Shown here piece by piece: positions 8,901 through 18,269 of a DNA stretch of 50,741 bases. Below the pieces are notes generated by a model. The model was not told the origin of the DNA. It did no database searches and saw only the letters and a program-made list of their open reading frames with translations. A program made the position numbers and the translations under genes. Source of the DNA: Microbacterium commune (GTDB lineage Bacteria > Actinomycetota > Actinomycetes > Actinomycetales > Microbacteriaceae); assembly GCF_014836945.1 (NCBI RefSeq), contig NZ_JACSPX010000003.1, positions 513,192-563,932 of the forward strand. Direction: 5' to 3'. Positions within the stretch are counted from its first letter, which is position 1; the number at the start of each line of letters is the position of its first letter.

Positions 8901-9931
8901 GCGGACCTCTGCTCGAGATCTCGCGCGGCGCATTCCGCCGCAACATCGCCGCGGTGCAGCGACGCCTGTCTCCGTCGGAGCTGCTGCTGGTGATGAAGGA
9001 CGACGCGTATGGTCTCGGCGTCGACTGGTCGGTCGCCGAGGCGACGGCCGCCGGGGTGACCTGGTTCGGCGGATACGACATCCCCACCGCGCTGCGCATC
9101 CGCGCGCTCACCGATCAGCGGGTGTACGCGTGGGCGACGTCAGCGCGGTCCGAGGTCGCCACGGCGATCACGGCGGACATCGACCTCGGCGTGGGATCGG
9201 CGGCCTATCTCGACGCCGTCATCGGCGAGGCCGAGGCCGCGGGCGCGCGTGTGCGCGTGCATCTGAAGATCGACACCGGCCTGCACCGCAACGGCTTCCG
9301 CCCCGAGGAGTGGCAGGATGCCGTCGCCACCGCCATGGCCGCGCAGCGCCGCGGCAGCGTGGTGGTGTCGGGCGTGTGGAGCCACCTCGCCGAGGCGAGC
9401 GATGCGGACGATGACACCGCCCAGCGGGTGTTCCTGGACGCGGTCGCGCATCTCGTCGAGGCCGGCGGCGAACCCGAGGTGCTGCACCTGACAGCGTCCG
9501 CCGCCGCGTGGTGGCGGCCCGAGCTGCGCGGCTCGCTGAGTCGCGTCGGGGCGTTCTGCTACGGCATCCGCTCCGCCGACGGTCCGCCCCTCGAGGGTCT
9601 CCGACTCGTCGCGCGGCTCAGCGCGCCCGTCGAGCAGATCGATGGCGGCGTCGTCCGTGTCGGCATCGGAGCATTCCACGGTCTGCCGTCGATCCTGCGC
9701 GGCGCGCAGATCGCCACACCGGGCGGGCTGCGCCGCATCGTCGACATCGGCGGCACGACCATGACGGTCGAGCCGTGGGGCGGTGTGGCCTCAGGTCAGC
9801 GCGTGGTGCTCTTCGGGCCGGGCGAGGCGGGTGAGCATGATGCGACCGCACTCGCCGAGCATGTGGGCACGGTCGGCGAGGAGATCATCACCAGGCTCAC
9901 TCCGGCGGTGCGTCGACTCGTGGTCGACTGA
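8897..9931 (+). CDS. alanine racemase-like subunit: full PLP barrel, C-terminal domain without catalytic Tyr
   Basis: 344 aa; ATG 8897 overlaps the previous stop and follows GGGGGAG. The barrel is complete: VMKDDAYGLG with PLP Lys34, KIDTGLHRNGF, SHLAEAS, and SRVGAFCYGI, whose Arg matches the residue that contacts the PLP ring nitrogen. In the C-terminal domain the family motif IGYADGYPR is replaced by IGAFHGLPS (Ala259, Phe260), so the catalytic Tyr is missing, although VVLFGPG and other fold landmarks remain. With the preceding protein it forms a complementary pair, one giving the Lys and the other the Tyr. A two-subunit PLP racemase is the simplest reading; the substrate is unknown and could be ornithine, lysine, diaminobutyrate or another cell-wall amino acid. 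Confidence 0.87.
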   Translation: MSGPLLEISRGAFRRNIAAVQRRLSPSELLLVMKDDAYGLGVDWSVAEATAAGVTWFGGYDIPTALRIRALTDQRVYAWATSARSEVATAITADIDLGVGSAAYLDAVIGEAEAAGARVRVHLKIDTGLHRNGFRPEEWQDAVATAMAAQRRGSVVVSGVWSHLAEASDADDDTAQRVFLDAVAHLVEAGGEPEVLHLTASAAAWWRPELRGSLSRVGAFCYGIRSADGPPLEGLRLVARLSAPVEQIDGGVVRVGIGAFHGLPSILRGAQIATPGGLRRIVDIGGTTMTVEPWGGVASGQRVVLFGPGEAGEHDATALAEHVGTVGEEIITRLTPAVRRLVVD

Positions 9932-9936
9932 TTGCT

Positions 9937-10146
9937 TCACGCCTCGATGAGGCGGGCGGTCTCGTCGTGCCACGAGGTGGCGACGGCGCGCAGCTTCTCC
10001 TCGTATTTGCGTCCGTGGTGTGCGCAGAACAGCATCTCGGTGCCGTTGACCTCGGCGGCGATGTACGCCTGCGCCCCGCAGGAGTCGCAGCGGTCCATCG
10101 CGGTGAGGCGGTACTCGGCAGTCTCGCGCTCAGTCGTGGCGTTCAT
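9937..10146 (-). CDS. DUF7455-type small zinc-binding protein
   Basis: 69 aa, with CDSCGAQAYIAAEVNG, a later FCAHHGRKYEEKL and a helical C-terminus, the typical pattern of the small actinobacterial DUF7455 family. The Cys/His set suggests one bound zinc. Function is not known. ATG 10146 has a strong SD (GAGGAGG). It is convergent with the racemase gene (5 bp between stops) and divergent from parE. Confidence 0.85.
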   Translation of the reverse strand: MNATTERETAEYRLTAMDRCDSCGAQAYIAAEVNGTEMLFCAHHGRKYEEKLRAVATSWHDETARLIEA

Positions 10147-10312
10147 CTCGGTGCCTCCTCAGCGGTTCGGATCCTTTGAGATCGTGCTCAATACAACCAC
10201 GCGCCGCCTGTATGCATGCCCGGATCCGGGCGTGTTTCGCTGTGCGCGTACGCCGCACGCCCTGGCTTGCCGTGCGGGAGTGTCGCGGCGTCGGCCCCTG
10301 TCGCCGCGGAAA

Positions 10313-10318
10313 TAGAAT
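10313..10318 (+). promoter_or_regulatory. -10 box before parE
   Basis: TAGAAT lies 8 nt before GTG 10327 and only 2 nt before ATG 10321. Spacing favours a (nearly) leaderless mRNA beginning at GTG 10327; no SD is visible. Confidence 0.55.
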
Positions 10319-10326
10319 CGATGATT

Positions 10327-12447
10327 GTGACTTCCGAGTACTCCGCCCACCACCTCCAGGTTCTCGAGGGCCTCGAGGCGGTGCGCAAGCGTCCCGGCAT
10401 GTACATCGGCTCGAACGGGTCGCCGGGCCTCATGCACTGCCTGTGGGAGATCATCGACAACTCGGTCGACGAGGCCGTCGACGGCAACGGCTCGAAAATC
10501 GCGATCACCCTGCATGCCGACGGCAGCGTCGAGGTCGCCGACCGCGGTCGTGGCGTTCCCGTCGATGTCGAGCCGCGCACCGGGCTCACCGGCGTCGAGG
10601 TCGTCTACACCAAGCTGCACGCCGGCGGGAAGTTCGGTGGCGGCTCGTACGCCGCCTCCGGTGGTCTGCACGGCGTGGGGGCCTCGGTGGTCAATGCGCT
10701 CTCGGAGCGTCTCGACGTCGAGGTGGACCGCGCAGGCAAGACCTACGCGATGTCGTTCCACCGCGGTGAGCCGGGCATCTTCGCCGATGACGGCGAGCCG
10801 CGCCCCGACGCTCCGTTCACCCCGTTCGAGCAGCAGAGCGAGCTGCGTGTGATCGGCAAGGTCGCCAAGGGCGTCACCGGCACCAGGGTGCGCTACTGGG
10901 CCGACCGGCAGATCTTCACGAAGGACGCCGCGTTCCAGCTCTCCGAGCTCGAGACGCGCGCGCGTCAGACCGCGTTCCTCGTTCCCGGCCTCGAGCTCGA
11001 GATCCGCGACGAGCGCCCGCTTCATGCCCCGTCACCCGACGCGGACGCGCCCGCCGGCCCTCGGGTGACGTCGTACCGGTACGAGGGCGGCATCTCGGAG
11101 TTCGTCGAGTTCCTGGCATCCGATGCTCCGGTGACCGACACCTGGCGCATCCAGGGCAGCGGACGCTTCACCGAGACGGTGCCCGTGCTGCAGGCCGACG
11201 GGCACATGAAGGCCACCGAGGTCGAGCGCGAATGCGAGGTGGATCTCGCCCTGCGATGGGGCACCGGGTACGAGACCACGGTCCGCTCGTTCGTGAACAT
11301 CATCGCCACGCCCAAGGGCGGCACGCACCAGCAGGGCTTCGAGCAGGAGCTGCTGAAGACGCTGCGCGCCCAGGTCGAGCAGAACGCCCGGCGCCTCAAG
11401 GTCGGAAACGACAAGCTCGAGAAGGACGACGTGCTCGCCGGCCTCACGGCCGTGCTCACCGTCACCGTGCCCGAACCGCAGTTCGAGGGGCAGACGAAGG
11501 AGGTGCTCGGCACTCCCGCCGTGCGCACGATCGTCGCGCAGGTGGTGCGCAAGCAGCTCGCCGAGCGCTTCGCCTCGACCAAGCGGGACGACCGCAACCA
11601 GGCGTCGATGCTGCTGGACAAGATCGTCTCCGAGATGAAGGCCCGCGTCTCGGCGCGAGCGCACAAGGAGACCCAGCGGCGCAAGACCGCGCTCGAGTCG
11701 TCGTCGCTGCCGGCGAAGCTCGTGGACTGCCGGTCGAAGGACTTCGAGCAGAGCGAGCTGTTCATCGTCGAGGGCGATTCCGCGCTCGGCACGGCACGTC
11801 ACGCACGCAACAGCGAGTTCCAGGCGCTGCTGCCGATCCGCGGCAAGATCCTCAACGTGCAGAAGGCATCGGTCAGCGACATGCTCGGCAACGCCGAGTG
11901 CGCGGCGATCATCACGACGATCGGCGCCGGCTCCGGCCGCTCGTTCGACCTCAGTGCCGCTCGTTACGGCAAGGTCATCCTGATGAGCGACGCCGACGTC
12001 GACGGTGCGCACATCCGCACCCTCCTGCTCACCCTCTTCTTCCGCTACATGCGTCCGCTCGTCGAGGCGGGCCGCGTCTACTCCGCGGTCCCGCCCCTGC
12101 ACAGGGTGATCGTCATGAACCCCGGCTCCAAGCCGAACGAGACGATCTACACCTACTCCGAGGCCGAGCTGCACGCTCTGCTCGCCAAGCTGCAGAAGGC
12201 CGGCAAGCGCTGGCAGGACCCCATCCAGCGCTACAAGGGTCTGGGCGAGATGGATGCCGACCAGCTGGCCAACACGACCATGGAGAAGTCCGGCCGTCTG
12301 CTGCGGCGCGTGACGATCGAGGACGCGGAGTCGGCGGACGCCGCCGTGCGCACCTTCGAGCTGCTGATGGGCAGCGAAGTGGCGCCGCGCCGCGAGTTCA
12401 TCATGAGCTCGAGCGACAGGCTCAGCCGCGAGGCGATCGACGCCTGA
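10327..12447 (+). CDS. parE: DNA topoisomerase IV subunit B (ParE-type)
   Basis: 706 aa ATPase subunit of a type IIA topoisomerase. Order: GHKL ATPase (EAVRKRPGMYIGSNG, DNSVDEA, GGLHGVGASVVNALS), transducer domain, TOPRIM with IVEGDSALGTARHARNSE and DADVDGAHIRTL, and the C-terminal PIQRYKGLGEMDADQL. I call it ParE, not GyrB, because it is paired with a ParC/GyrA-like gene away from any dnaA-recF region and starts with the short EYSAHHLQVLEGLEAV form. GTG 10327 is preferred to ATG 10321 because of the -10 spacing; the opening extends further upstream without family similarity. The partner gene is tail-to-tail, 54 bp away. Confidence 0.9.
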   Translation: MTSEYSAHHLQVLEGLEAVRKRPGMYIGSNGSPGLMHCLWEIIDNSVDEAVDGNGSKIAITLHADGSVEVADRGRGVPVDVEPRTGLTGVEVVYTKLHAGGKFGGGSYAASGGLHGVGASVVNALSERLDVEVDRAGKTYAMSFHRGEPGIFADDGEPRPDAPFTPFEQQSELRVIGKVAKGVTGTRVRYWADRQIFTKDAAFQLSELETRARQTAFLVPGLELEIRDERPLHAPSPDADAPAGPRVTSYRYEGGISEFVEFLASDAPVTDTWRIQGSGRFTETVPVLQADGHMKATEVERECEVDLALRWGTGYETTVRSFVNIIATPKGGTHQQGFEQELLKTLRAQVEQNARRLKVGNDKLEKDDVLAGLTAVLTVTVPEPQFEGQTKEVLGTPAVRTIVAQVVRKQLAERFASTKRDDRNQASMLLDKIVSEMKARVSARAHKETQRRKTALESSSLPAKLVDCRSKDFEQSELFIVEGDSALGTARHARNSEFQALLPIRGKILNVQKASVSDMLGNAECAAIITTIGAGSGRSFDLSAARYGKVILMSDADVDGAHIRTLLLTLFFRYMRPLVEAGRVYSAVPPLHRVIVMNPGSKPNETIYTYSEAELHALLAKLQKAGKRWQDPIQRYKGLGEMDADQLANTTMEKSGRLLRRVTIEDAESADAAVRTFELLMGSEVAPRREFIMSSSDRLSREAIDA

Positions 12448-12501
12448 GACCGCCGGATCCGGGCGCGTCGAGGCCGCCGCGTCGGGTGCCTCGTCCGGGG
12501 G

Positions 12502-14940
12502 TCAGCCGATCGCGGTGCCGACCGACCCGATCACGGCATCCAGGGGCTGCCCCGATCCGTCGCGCTTCGCACCGGATTCGGGCAGCACGCGGGCCGCGCC
12601 GTCGGTCCCGACCGCGCGCGGATCCACGCCCACCCAGGCGAGGCGAAGTCCGTCCTCGCCCTTGAGTAGCGCGTGCGCCCGCACACCTCCGGTCGCGCGG
12701 CCCTTCGCCGGGAACTCGGCGAACGCCGAGACCTTGGCTCGACCGGCGTCCGCGCCGGCGAGGGTGCCCTCCGAGCCCGAGACGGTCACCACCACGGCAT
12801 CATCCGCAGACGAGACCACCGTGAACGAGATGACCTGGCTCTTCGCGCCGAGCTTCATGCCGGCCATTCCCGCTGCGGGCGCACCCTGGGGCCGCACGTT
12901 CGATGCCGAGAAGTGCAGCAGCTGGGCGTCCGAGGTGACGAACACGAGCTCGGCGTCATCGGGGGCGGGAGCTGCGCCGACGACGACGTCCTTCGGCTTC
13001 AGCCCGATGATCTCCAGCTCGGGTCGCACCGCGAGAGCGGAGGGCACGATGCGCTTGACTACGCCGTCTCTGGTGCCCACCGCGAGCGGCGTGTCGTCGT
13101 CGAAGCGGATGAGCGCGACGACCCGCTCGCTGCGATCGCTCAGCCCGAGGTAGTCGGAGATGCGCACGCCCGCACCGAGCCCGACCGAGGAGGCGGGCAC
13201 CGCGGGGATGTCGACGGGCGTGAATCGCACCACGCGTCCCGCGGTCGTGACGGCGCCGATCTCGCTGCGCGTGGTCGTCTCCAGACGAGCCTGGATCGCA
13301 TCGTGCTTGCTGCGACGCGGAGGCGTGGTGATCACCGCGCCCGGTTCGAGGTCGACGCGCACGGCGCGACCCGTCGTCGACAGCAGCAGCGTCGTCGGGG
13401 CGTCCGCGATCTGCAGCTCCGCAGCGGACTTCGCCGAACGCGCCTTGGGCGGCGCGGCGTTGAGCAGCAGGGTTCGCCGGTGCGTGCCGAACTGGTCGGC
13501 CACCGCATCCAGCTCCTGCGCGACCTGAGCGCGCACCCGGGCGGGATCGGCCAGCAGCGTCTCGAGTTCGGCGATCTCGGCGAGCAGCTTGTCGCGCTCT
13601 GCCTCGAGCTCCAGACGCGAGAACTTCGTCAGGCGGCGCAGGCGGAGCTCGAGGATGTACTCGGCCTGCACCTCGTCGAGCTCGAACACCTGCTGCAGTC
13701 GCGAGCGGGCGGTCTCGGAGTCGTCCGAGGTGCGGATGACCTGGATGACCTCGTCGATATCGAGGATGGCCACCAGCAGGCCGCGCACCAGGTGCAGGCG
13801 CTCGTTGCGCCGTGCCAGGCGGAAGCGACTGCGCCGGGTGACGACCTCGACGCGGTGCTGCAGGTACACCCGCAGCAGCTCTTTGAGGCCGAGCGTGCGC
13901 GGCTGTCCGTCGACGAGGGCGACGTTGTTGATCGAGAACGACTCCTCGAGCGGGGTGAAGCGGAACAGCTGCTCGAGCACCGCGGCCGGGTCGAAACCCG
14001 TCTTGACGGTGATGACCAGCCGCAGACCGTTCTTCCGGTCGGTCAGATCCTGCACGTCGCTGATGCCCTGGAGCTTCTTCGCGGTGACCGCATCCTTGAG
14101 CTTCTCGATGACCCGCTCCGGCCCCACCTGGTAGGGCAGCTCGGTGATGACGATGCCTGTCCTGCGCGGGCCGAGCGGCTCGATGGAGGTCTTGGCCCGC
14201 AGCCGGAAGGCCCCCCGACCCGACTCGTACGCGTCCCTGACCCCGTCGAGACCCATCAGGATCCCCCCGGAGGGGAAGTCGGGCCCGGGTACGAACTCCA
14301 TCAGCTCGGCCGTGGTGGCCTCGGGGTTCTCGAGCAGGTGGGTCGCGGCGGCGACGACCTCGATGAGGTTGTGCGGGGCCATGTTCGTCGCCATGCCGAC
14401 GGCGATGCCGCTGGCGCCGTTGACGAGCAGGTTGGGGAAGGCGGCGGAGAGCACGGCGGGCTGCTGGAACTGGCCGTCGTAGTTGGGTACGAAATCGACG
14501 ACGTCCTCGTCGAGGCTCTCGGTCATCGCCAGAGCGGATGCCGCCAGGCGCGCCTCGGTGTACCGGGATGCCGCCGGTCCGTCATCGAGCGAGCCGAAGT
14601 TGCCGTGTCCGTCGACCAGCGGCACGCGCAGTGCGAAGTCCTGCGCCAGGCGCACGAGAGCGTCGTAGATGGCGGAGTCGCCGTGCGGGTGCAGCTTTCC
14701 CATCACCTCGCCGACGACGCGGGCGCTCTTGACGTGCCCGCGGTCGGGGCGCAGCCCCATCTCGGCCATCTGGTAGAGGATGCGCCGCTGGACGGGCTTC
14801 AGACCGTCGCGCGCGTCGGGCAGCGCACGGGAGTAGATCACCGAGTAGGCGTACTCGAGGAACGAGCCCTGCATCTCCTGCGACAGGTCGATGTCCTGGA
14901 TGCGCTCCTGAACGGGCTCGGATGACGAGGGCTTTGGCAT
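12502..14940 (-). CDS. parC: DNA topoisomerase IV subunit A (ParC-type)
   Basis: 812 aa DNA-cleaving subunit. N-terminal winged-helix region: [20 protein letters not shown], the quinolone-determining region with [15 protein letters not shown] (Ser and Ile/Asp neighbourhood), and the catalytic Tyr in [11 protein letters not shown]. There follow the tower, a coiled coil ([20 protein letters not shown]) and a degenerate C-terminal beta-propeller; I see no GyrA box (QRRGGKG), which supports topoisomerase IV. ATG 14940. Its promoter must lie in the 83-bp divergent gap to the phosphodiesterase gene. Confidence 0.92.
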   Translation of the reverse strand: MPKPSSSEPVQERIQDIDLSQEMQGSFLEYAYSVIYSRALPDARDGLKPVQRRILYQMAEMGLRPDRGHVKSARVVGEVMGKLHPHGDSAIYDALVRLAQDFALRVPLVDGHGNFGSLDDGPAASRYTEARLAASALAMTESLDEDVVDFVPNYDGQFQQPAVLSAAFPNLLVNGASGIAVGMATNMAPHNLIEVVAAATHLLENPEATTAELMEFVPGPDFPSGGILMGLDGVRDAYESGRGAFRLRAKTSIEPLGPRRTGIVITELPYQVGPERVIEKLKDAVTAKKLQGISDVQDLTDRKNGLRLVITVKTGFDPAAVLEQLFRFTPLEESFSINNVALVDGQPRTLGLKELLRVYLQHRVEVVTRRSRFRLARRNERLHLVRGLLVAILDIDEVIQVIRTSDDSETARSRLQQVFELDEVQAEYILELRLRRLTKFSRLELEAERDKLLAEIAELETLLADPARVRAQVAQELDAVADQFGTHRRTLLLNAAPPKARSAKSAAELQIADAPTTLLLSTTGRAVRVDLEPGAVITTPPRRSKHDAIQARLETTTRSEIGAVTTAGRVVRFTPVDIPAVPASSVGLGAGVRISDYLGLSDRSERVVALIRFDDDTPLAVGTRDGVVKRIVPSALAVRPELEIIGLKPKDVVVGAAPAPDDAELVFVTSDAQLLHFSASNVRPQGAPAAGMAGMKLGAKSQVISFTVVSSADDAVVVTVSGSEGTLAGADAGRAKVSAFAEFPAKGRATGGVRAHALLKGEDGLRLAWVGVDPRAVGTDGAARVLPESGAKRDGSGQPLDAVIGSVGTAIG

Positions 14941-15023
14941 GGACTTCCTGCTGGTCGCTCGGTGCGGACTCGCGACGGCGCTCGGGCGCGGTGCGTCGGG
15001 CCACCTGTGCGAGACTGACCCGG

Positions 15024-16151
15024 ATGCCTCTCATCCTACCGACCAGCCTCGATTCGACGCGGAACATCAGCGGGGTGGCGCCGCAGCTCCTCGCCGCGCT
15101 GCGGGGCGGATCCGCGGACCTTCCCCTGGCGCGGTCGGTCGTGCTGGTGGTCGTGGACGGACTGGGGGCGCCGGCGCTGCGCGCGCACGCCGGGCACGCG
15201 CGCACGCTGTCGTCGGCCATGGCGAAGAAGGACGTCGCGGGATCGGTGTTCCCGACCACGACCGCGGCCGCGCTGACCAGTCTGCTCACCGGGGCCGTCC
15301 CCGGGGCGCATGGCCTGGTGGGCTACAGCGTGCGGGATCCCGAGTCCGATGCGCTGGTGAACCTGCTCAGCGGATGGGAGGCCGGAGGCATCGATCCGCT
15401 GGAGTGGCAGAGCGCCCCGACCGTCTTCGAGCAGGCCGCAGAGAGCGGACATCCAGTTTTCGCCCTGGGCATCCCGGCCTACGCCGGCAGCGGGTTCTCC
15501 GGGGCGACGCTGCGCGGAGCCGAGTTCCGTTCGGCCCCGGGCGCGGCCGAGCGCGTGCAGCTCGCGTGGGAGCTCGCCGACGCCCACGACGGCGCCATCG
15601 TGTACTGCTACCTGCCCGAGGTGGACAAAGCAGGGCACCGGCACGGCGTCGACTCGGCCGAGTGGGTCGCCGCTCTGGAGGATGTCGACGCCGCGCTCTC
15701 GCGGACGGTTCCCGACGGGGTGGGGGTGCTGGTCACGGCGGATCACGGGATGATCGATGTGCCGCAGCACCGTCACCTGATCCTGGATGCCGCAGGTGGC
15801 TGGCACGACGGCATCCGGCACATCGGCGGCGAACCGCGGATGCTGCACGTCTACACCGAGCCCGACGTCGACCAGACGGCGCTGCTGTCGCGCTGGCGGC
15901 GGGATCTGGAGGGCGCGGCGGACGTCGTCAGCCGCGCCGAGGCGATCGAGGCGGGCCTGTTCGGGCCTGTCGCCTCGGATGCCGTGCGCCGACGCATCGG
16001 CGACATGCTGGTGATCGCCCGCGGCACCGTCGCTCTCTACGACGGTGAGGCCGACGACCAGCGTGCCCGCGGCATGGTGGGCCAGCACGGCGCGCTCACG
16101 CCCGAGGAGTGGCGGGTGCCCTTCATCAGGCTGGGTGCCTTCCGGCGCTGA
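15024..16151 (+). CDS. alkaline phosphatase-superfamily phosphodiesterase (NPP type)
   Basis: 375 aa. Nucleotide pyrophosphatase/phosphodiesterase fold: [14 protein letters not shown] (first metal Asp), [18 protein letters not shown] with the likely Thr nucleophile, [11 protein letters not shown] (metal Asp and His) and [15 protein letters not shown]. No signal peptide is seen, so it is probably cytosolic. ATG 15024 is chosen because the family begins shortly before VVLVVVDG and the upstream extension overlaps the parC promoter region. Substrate unknown. It is followed by sepH on the other strand, 15 bp away. Confidence 0.87.
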   Translation: MPLILPTSLDSTRNISGVAPQLLAALRGGSADLPLARSVVLVVVDGLGAPALRAHAGHARTLSSAMAKKDVAGSVFPTTTAAALTSLLTGAVPGAHGLVGYSVRDPESDALVNLLSGWEAGGIDPLEWQSAPTVFEQAAESGHPVFALGIPAYAGSGFSGATLRGAEFRSAPGAAERVQLAWELADAHDGAIVYCYLPEVDKAGHRHGVDSAEWVAALEDVDAALSRTVPDGVGVLVTADHGMIDVPQHRHLILDAAGGWHDGIRHIGGEPRMLHVYTEPDVDQTALLSRWRRDLEGAADVVSRAEAIEAGLFGPVASDAVRRRIGDMLVIARGTVALYDGEADDQRARGMVGQHGALTPEEWRVPFIRLGAFRR

Positions 16152-16166
16152 CGGACCAGCCCGCGC

Positions 16167-17219
16167 TCACTCGTCCGTGCGCGCTCCGAACACGATCTCG
16201 TCCCAGGAGGGCATCGCATTGCGCCGCTTCCGGCGACCGCTCGGCTGCTCGGCTGCAGCCTCCGGCGCAGGCTTCGTCGCAGTCGGCGTCGTCTCGGCCG
16301 ACCTGGTCTCCGCAGGCGCCTCGGCAGGCTCGTCGAGCGGGTCGAACAGCGCCAGCGGGGATGCGTCCTCGTCGGCCTCGTCGAACAGCGGTGCGCTCTC
16401 GCGCTGGCCCCGTCGGCGGCGCAGCGCCTCGAGCAGGTCGGCGGTCTCCGAACTCGTGCGGTGCTCGTCGGGGGCGCGCCGGGCGGCGGCATCGTGAGCT
16501 GCTGCACTGGAGTGCTCCGCGACGGGGATCTCCTCGGCCTCCTCGGGCGGCGGAAGAAGACGGGGTCCGAACGCCCCGGAGTCGAAACGGCTGTCGTCCT
16601 TGTACGGCGACACGCGCTCCGCATCGACCGCGCGGAGGCGTGGGATGAGCCCCTCGGGAAGCGACCCCTGCCGGGAGAGCTGTGTGGCGTCGGCGTTGAC
16701 GGGCGACAGGGTACTGCGGCGCGGGTCGAAGGCCCAGCGCGCGTCGTGTGCGACGTCGTTCGCCGTGAACTCGAGCTTGACCGTCCAGCCCGTGTCGTCC
16801 TTCCAGCTCGCCCAGCGCTCGTCCGACGCAGCCAGGTATGCCAGCTTGGCGCGCACCGCGGAGCCGAAGGTGGGCTGCGCGTCGGGCTCCACCTCGCTGC
16901 CGATCAGCACCGGCACCGCGAGAGCCTGGTTGACGATGTGCTCGCGCTCGGCGAGGACGGGTCCCTCGAAGCGCGCCACATCGGACTCGCTGACGCCGAG
17001 CAGCGCAGCGACCTCTGCCGCCGTCAGACCCGCGCGGATCTGCGCCTGGATGTCCCGCGGGCTCGCGGCCAGACGCGCCGGCGCGGGTTCGGACTCGCGG
17101 GTCGCGCGACGCACCTCGCGGTGCAGGACGTCGTCGATGGGCAGCGCGAAGCGCTGCCCGGACTCGGTCGCGAGGACGAGGACTCCCGCTTCCGTTCCGA
17201 TGATGGTGACGTTTTCCAT
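16167..17219 (-). CDS. sepH: septation protein SepH (DUF3071)
   Basis: 350 aa. N-terminal DUF3071 domain with an HTH-like segment (TAAEVAALLGVSESDVARFEGPVLAERE), then a long disordered acidic/proline region, and the conserved C-terminal RRKRRNAMPSWDEIVFGAR motif. In Streptomyces SepH stimulates FtsZ assembly during division; the same role is expected here from family membership. ATG 17219 is followed by the typical short N-terminus MENVTIIGTEAGVLVLAT. Convergent with the phosphodiesterase, divergent from the DUF4193 gene. Confidence 0.92.
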   Translation of the reverse strand: MENVTIIGTEAGVLVLATESGQRFALPIDDVLHREVRRATRESEPAPARLAASPRDIQAQIRAGLTAAEVAALLGVSESDVARFEGPVLAEREHIVNQALAVPVLIGSEVEPDAQPTFGSAVRAKLAYLAASDERWASWKDDTGWTVKLEFTANDVAHDARWAFDPRRSTLSPVNADATQLSRQGSLPEGLIPRLRAVDAERVSPYKDDSRFDSGAFGPRLLPPPEEAEEIPVAEHSSAAAHDAAARRAPDEHRTSSETADLLEALRRRRGQRESAPLFDEADEDASPLALFDPLDEPAEAPAETRSAETTPTATKPAPEAAAEQPSGRRKRRNAMPSWDEIVFGARTDE

Positions 17220-17429
17220 GCCAATGCCCCTCTGATGGGTGTGCGTTCATGGTGTCACGCGCACCCTGATCGCGTGCGGAATACCGTGGGCGTGCCGCGA
17301 GTTTCCCCGATCGGGCCGCATGGCATTTGCTTATTGGTGCGCAGTCGTGCAAACTATGGCCCGCCGATCACCCGAAATCGGATCCCCCCACCCTCGAACA
17401 CTCGCACCACGGAAGTGGAGAATCACCGC

Positions 17430-17723
17430 ATGGCAACCGATTACGACGCCCCTCGCAAGAGCGAAGACGACTCCGAGTCGATCGAAGCCCTCAAGGAGCG
17501 CGTGCCGAGCACCCAGTCCGGCGCCGGCGATGTCGAGGACTCGGACAACCCCACCGGGTTCGAGCTCCCTGGCGCCGACCTCTCCGACATGGAGCTCGAT
17601 GTCGTCGTGCTGCCCGCGCAGCAGGACGAGTTCACCTGCATGAGCTGCTTCCTCGTGAAGCACCGCTCGCAGCTCGACCACGACGGCGCGGACGGCCCGA
17701 TCTGCAAGGAATGCGCCGCCTGA
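17430..17723 (+). CDS. DUF4193 family zinc-ribbon protein
   Basis: 97 aa acidic protein: an N-terminal half rich in Asp/Glu and a C-terminal CMSCFLVKHRSQL ... CKECAA pair of CxxC motifs, likely binding one zinc ion. This is the widespread actinobacterial DUF4193 family of unknown function, often next to dut and sepH as here. The ATG at 17430 is preceded by GGAAGTGGAG. A hairpin follows the stop. Confidence 0.9.
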   Translation: MATDYDAPRKSEDDSESIEALKERVPSTQSGAGDVEDSDNPTGFELPGADLSDMELDVVVLPAQQDEFTCMSCFLVKHRSQLDHDGADGPICKECAA

Positions 17724-17735
17724 TCACCGACCCGC

Positions 17736-17767
17736 ACGCGCCCCCGGCCCGATGGCCTGGGGCGCGT
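17736..17767. terminator. hairpin between convergent DUF4193 and DUF3093 genes
   Basis: A 14-bp stem with one mismatch (ACGCGCCCCCGGCC against GGCCTGGGGCGCGT) around a CGAT loop sits between the two stops. No T-run, as often in high-GC actinobacteria. Confidence 0.6.
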
Positions 17768-17783
17768 TCTGCGTTCCGGCCCG

Positions 17784-18257
17784 TCAGCGGCGCACTGCAC
17801 GCGCCGAGCTGATCGCCGCCGCGAGACGGTCCGGGGTGCGCGACGAGATCGTCCAGCTGCTCACCGGGTCGTCCGGGTCGGTGACGGGCACGACGACGAC
17901 GCCGTCGATGCCGCCGCGGAGCAGGTTCCAGCCGTCCCTGGCGATCTGATGGGAGCGTCGGGCCCTGGCCTCCTCGCCGGAGAACTCGCGGGGCTCACCC
18001 AGCCACACGGCGTCGATGTGCGCGCGCCCCGCGTGCAGCACGCCGTCGACCACGCGGACGGTGGGGGAGAGCACGATGCTCAGGGTCACCAGCACGAGCG
18101 AGACGATCGCTCCGACCGCCAGCGCGAGGCTCGGGTCGAGCGGCGTCAGCACGAGCGACACCATCGGGCCGGCCAGGGCGATGGTGACCAGGAGCCAGAG
18201 GCCGGGGGCCAGTCGCTCGCGATAGGTCTCGCGCGTGTCGGGGTGGGGGTTCTGCAT
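17784..18257 (-). CDS. DUF3093 family membrane protein
   Basis: About 157 aa. Typical DUF3093 start (TYRERLAPGLWLLVTIALAG) with two closely spaced hydrophobic helices (about 20-65), then a soluble beta-rich domain with VVDGVLHAGRAHI and VVVPVTDPDDPVSSWTISSRTP. The start is uncertain: ATGs at 18278, 18266 and 18257 are all in frame; 18257 gives the usual short N-terminus. All overlap or abut the divergent dut promoter. Function unknown; the position beside dut is conserved in actinobacteria. Confidence 0.8.
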   Translation of the reverse strand: MQNPHPDTRETYRERLAPGLWLLVTIALAGPMVSLVLTPLDPSLALAVGAIVSLVLVTLSIVLSPTVRVVDGVLHAGRAHIDAVWLGEPREFSGEEARARRSHQIARDGWNLLRGGIDGVVVVPVTDPDDPVSSWTISSRTPDRLAAAISSARAVRR

Positions 18258-18263
18258 TAGCCT
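18258..18263 (+). promoter_or_regulatory. -10 box for leaderless dut
   Basis: TAGCCT is followed by exactly 6 nt (CATGGG) and then GTG 18270, the dut start. The DUF3093 start region on the other strand overlaps it. Confidence 0.65.
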
Positions 18264-18269
18264 CATGGG

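Noticed and set aside
12673..14925. A 750-codon plus-strand opening
   Set aside because: It lies wholly opposite parC and reads as Arg/Asp/Leu-rich shadow sequence.
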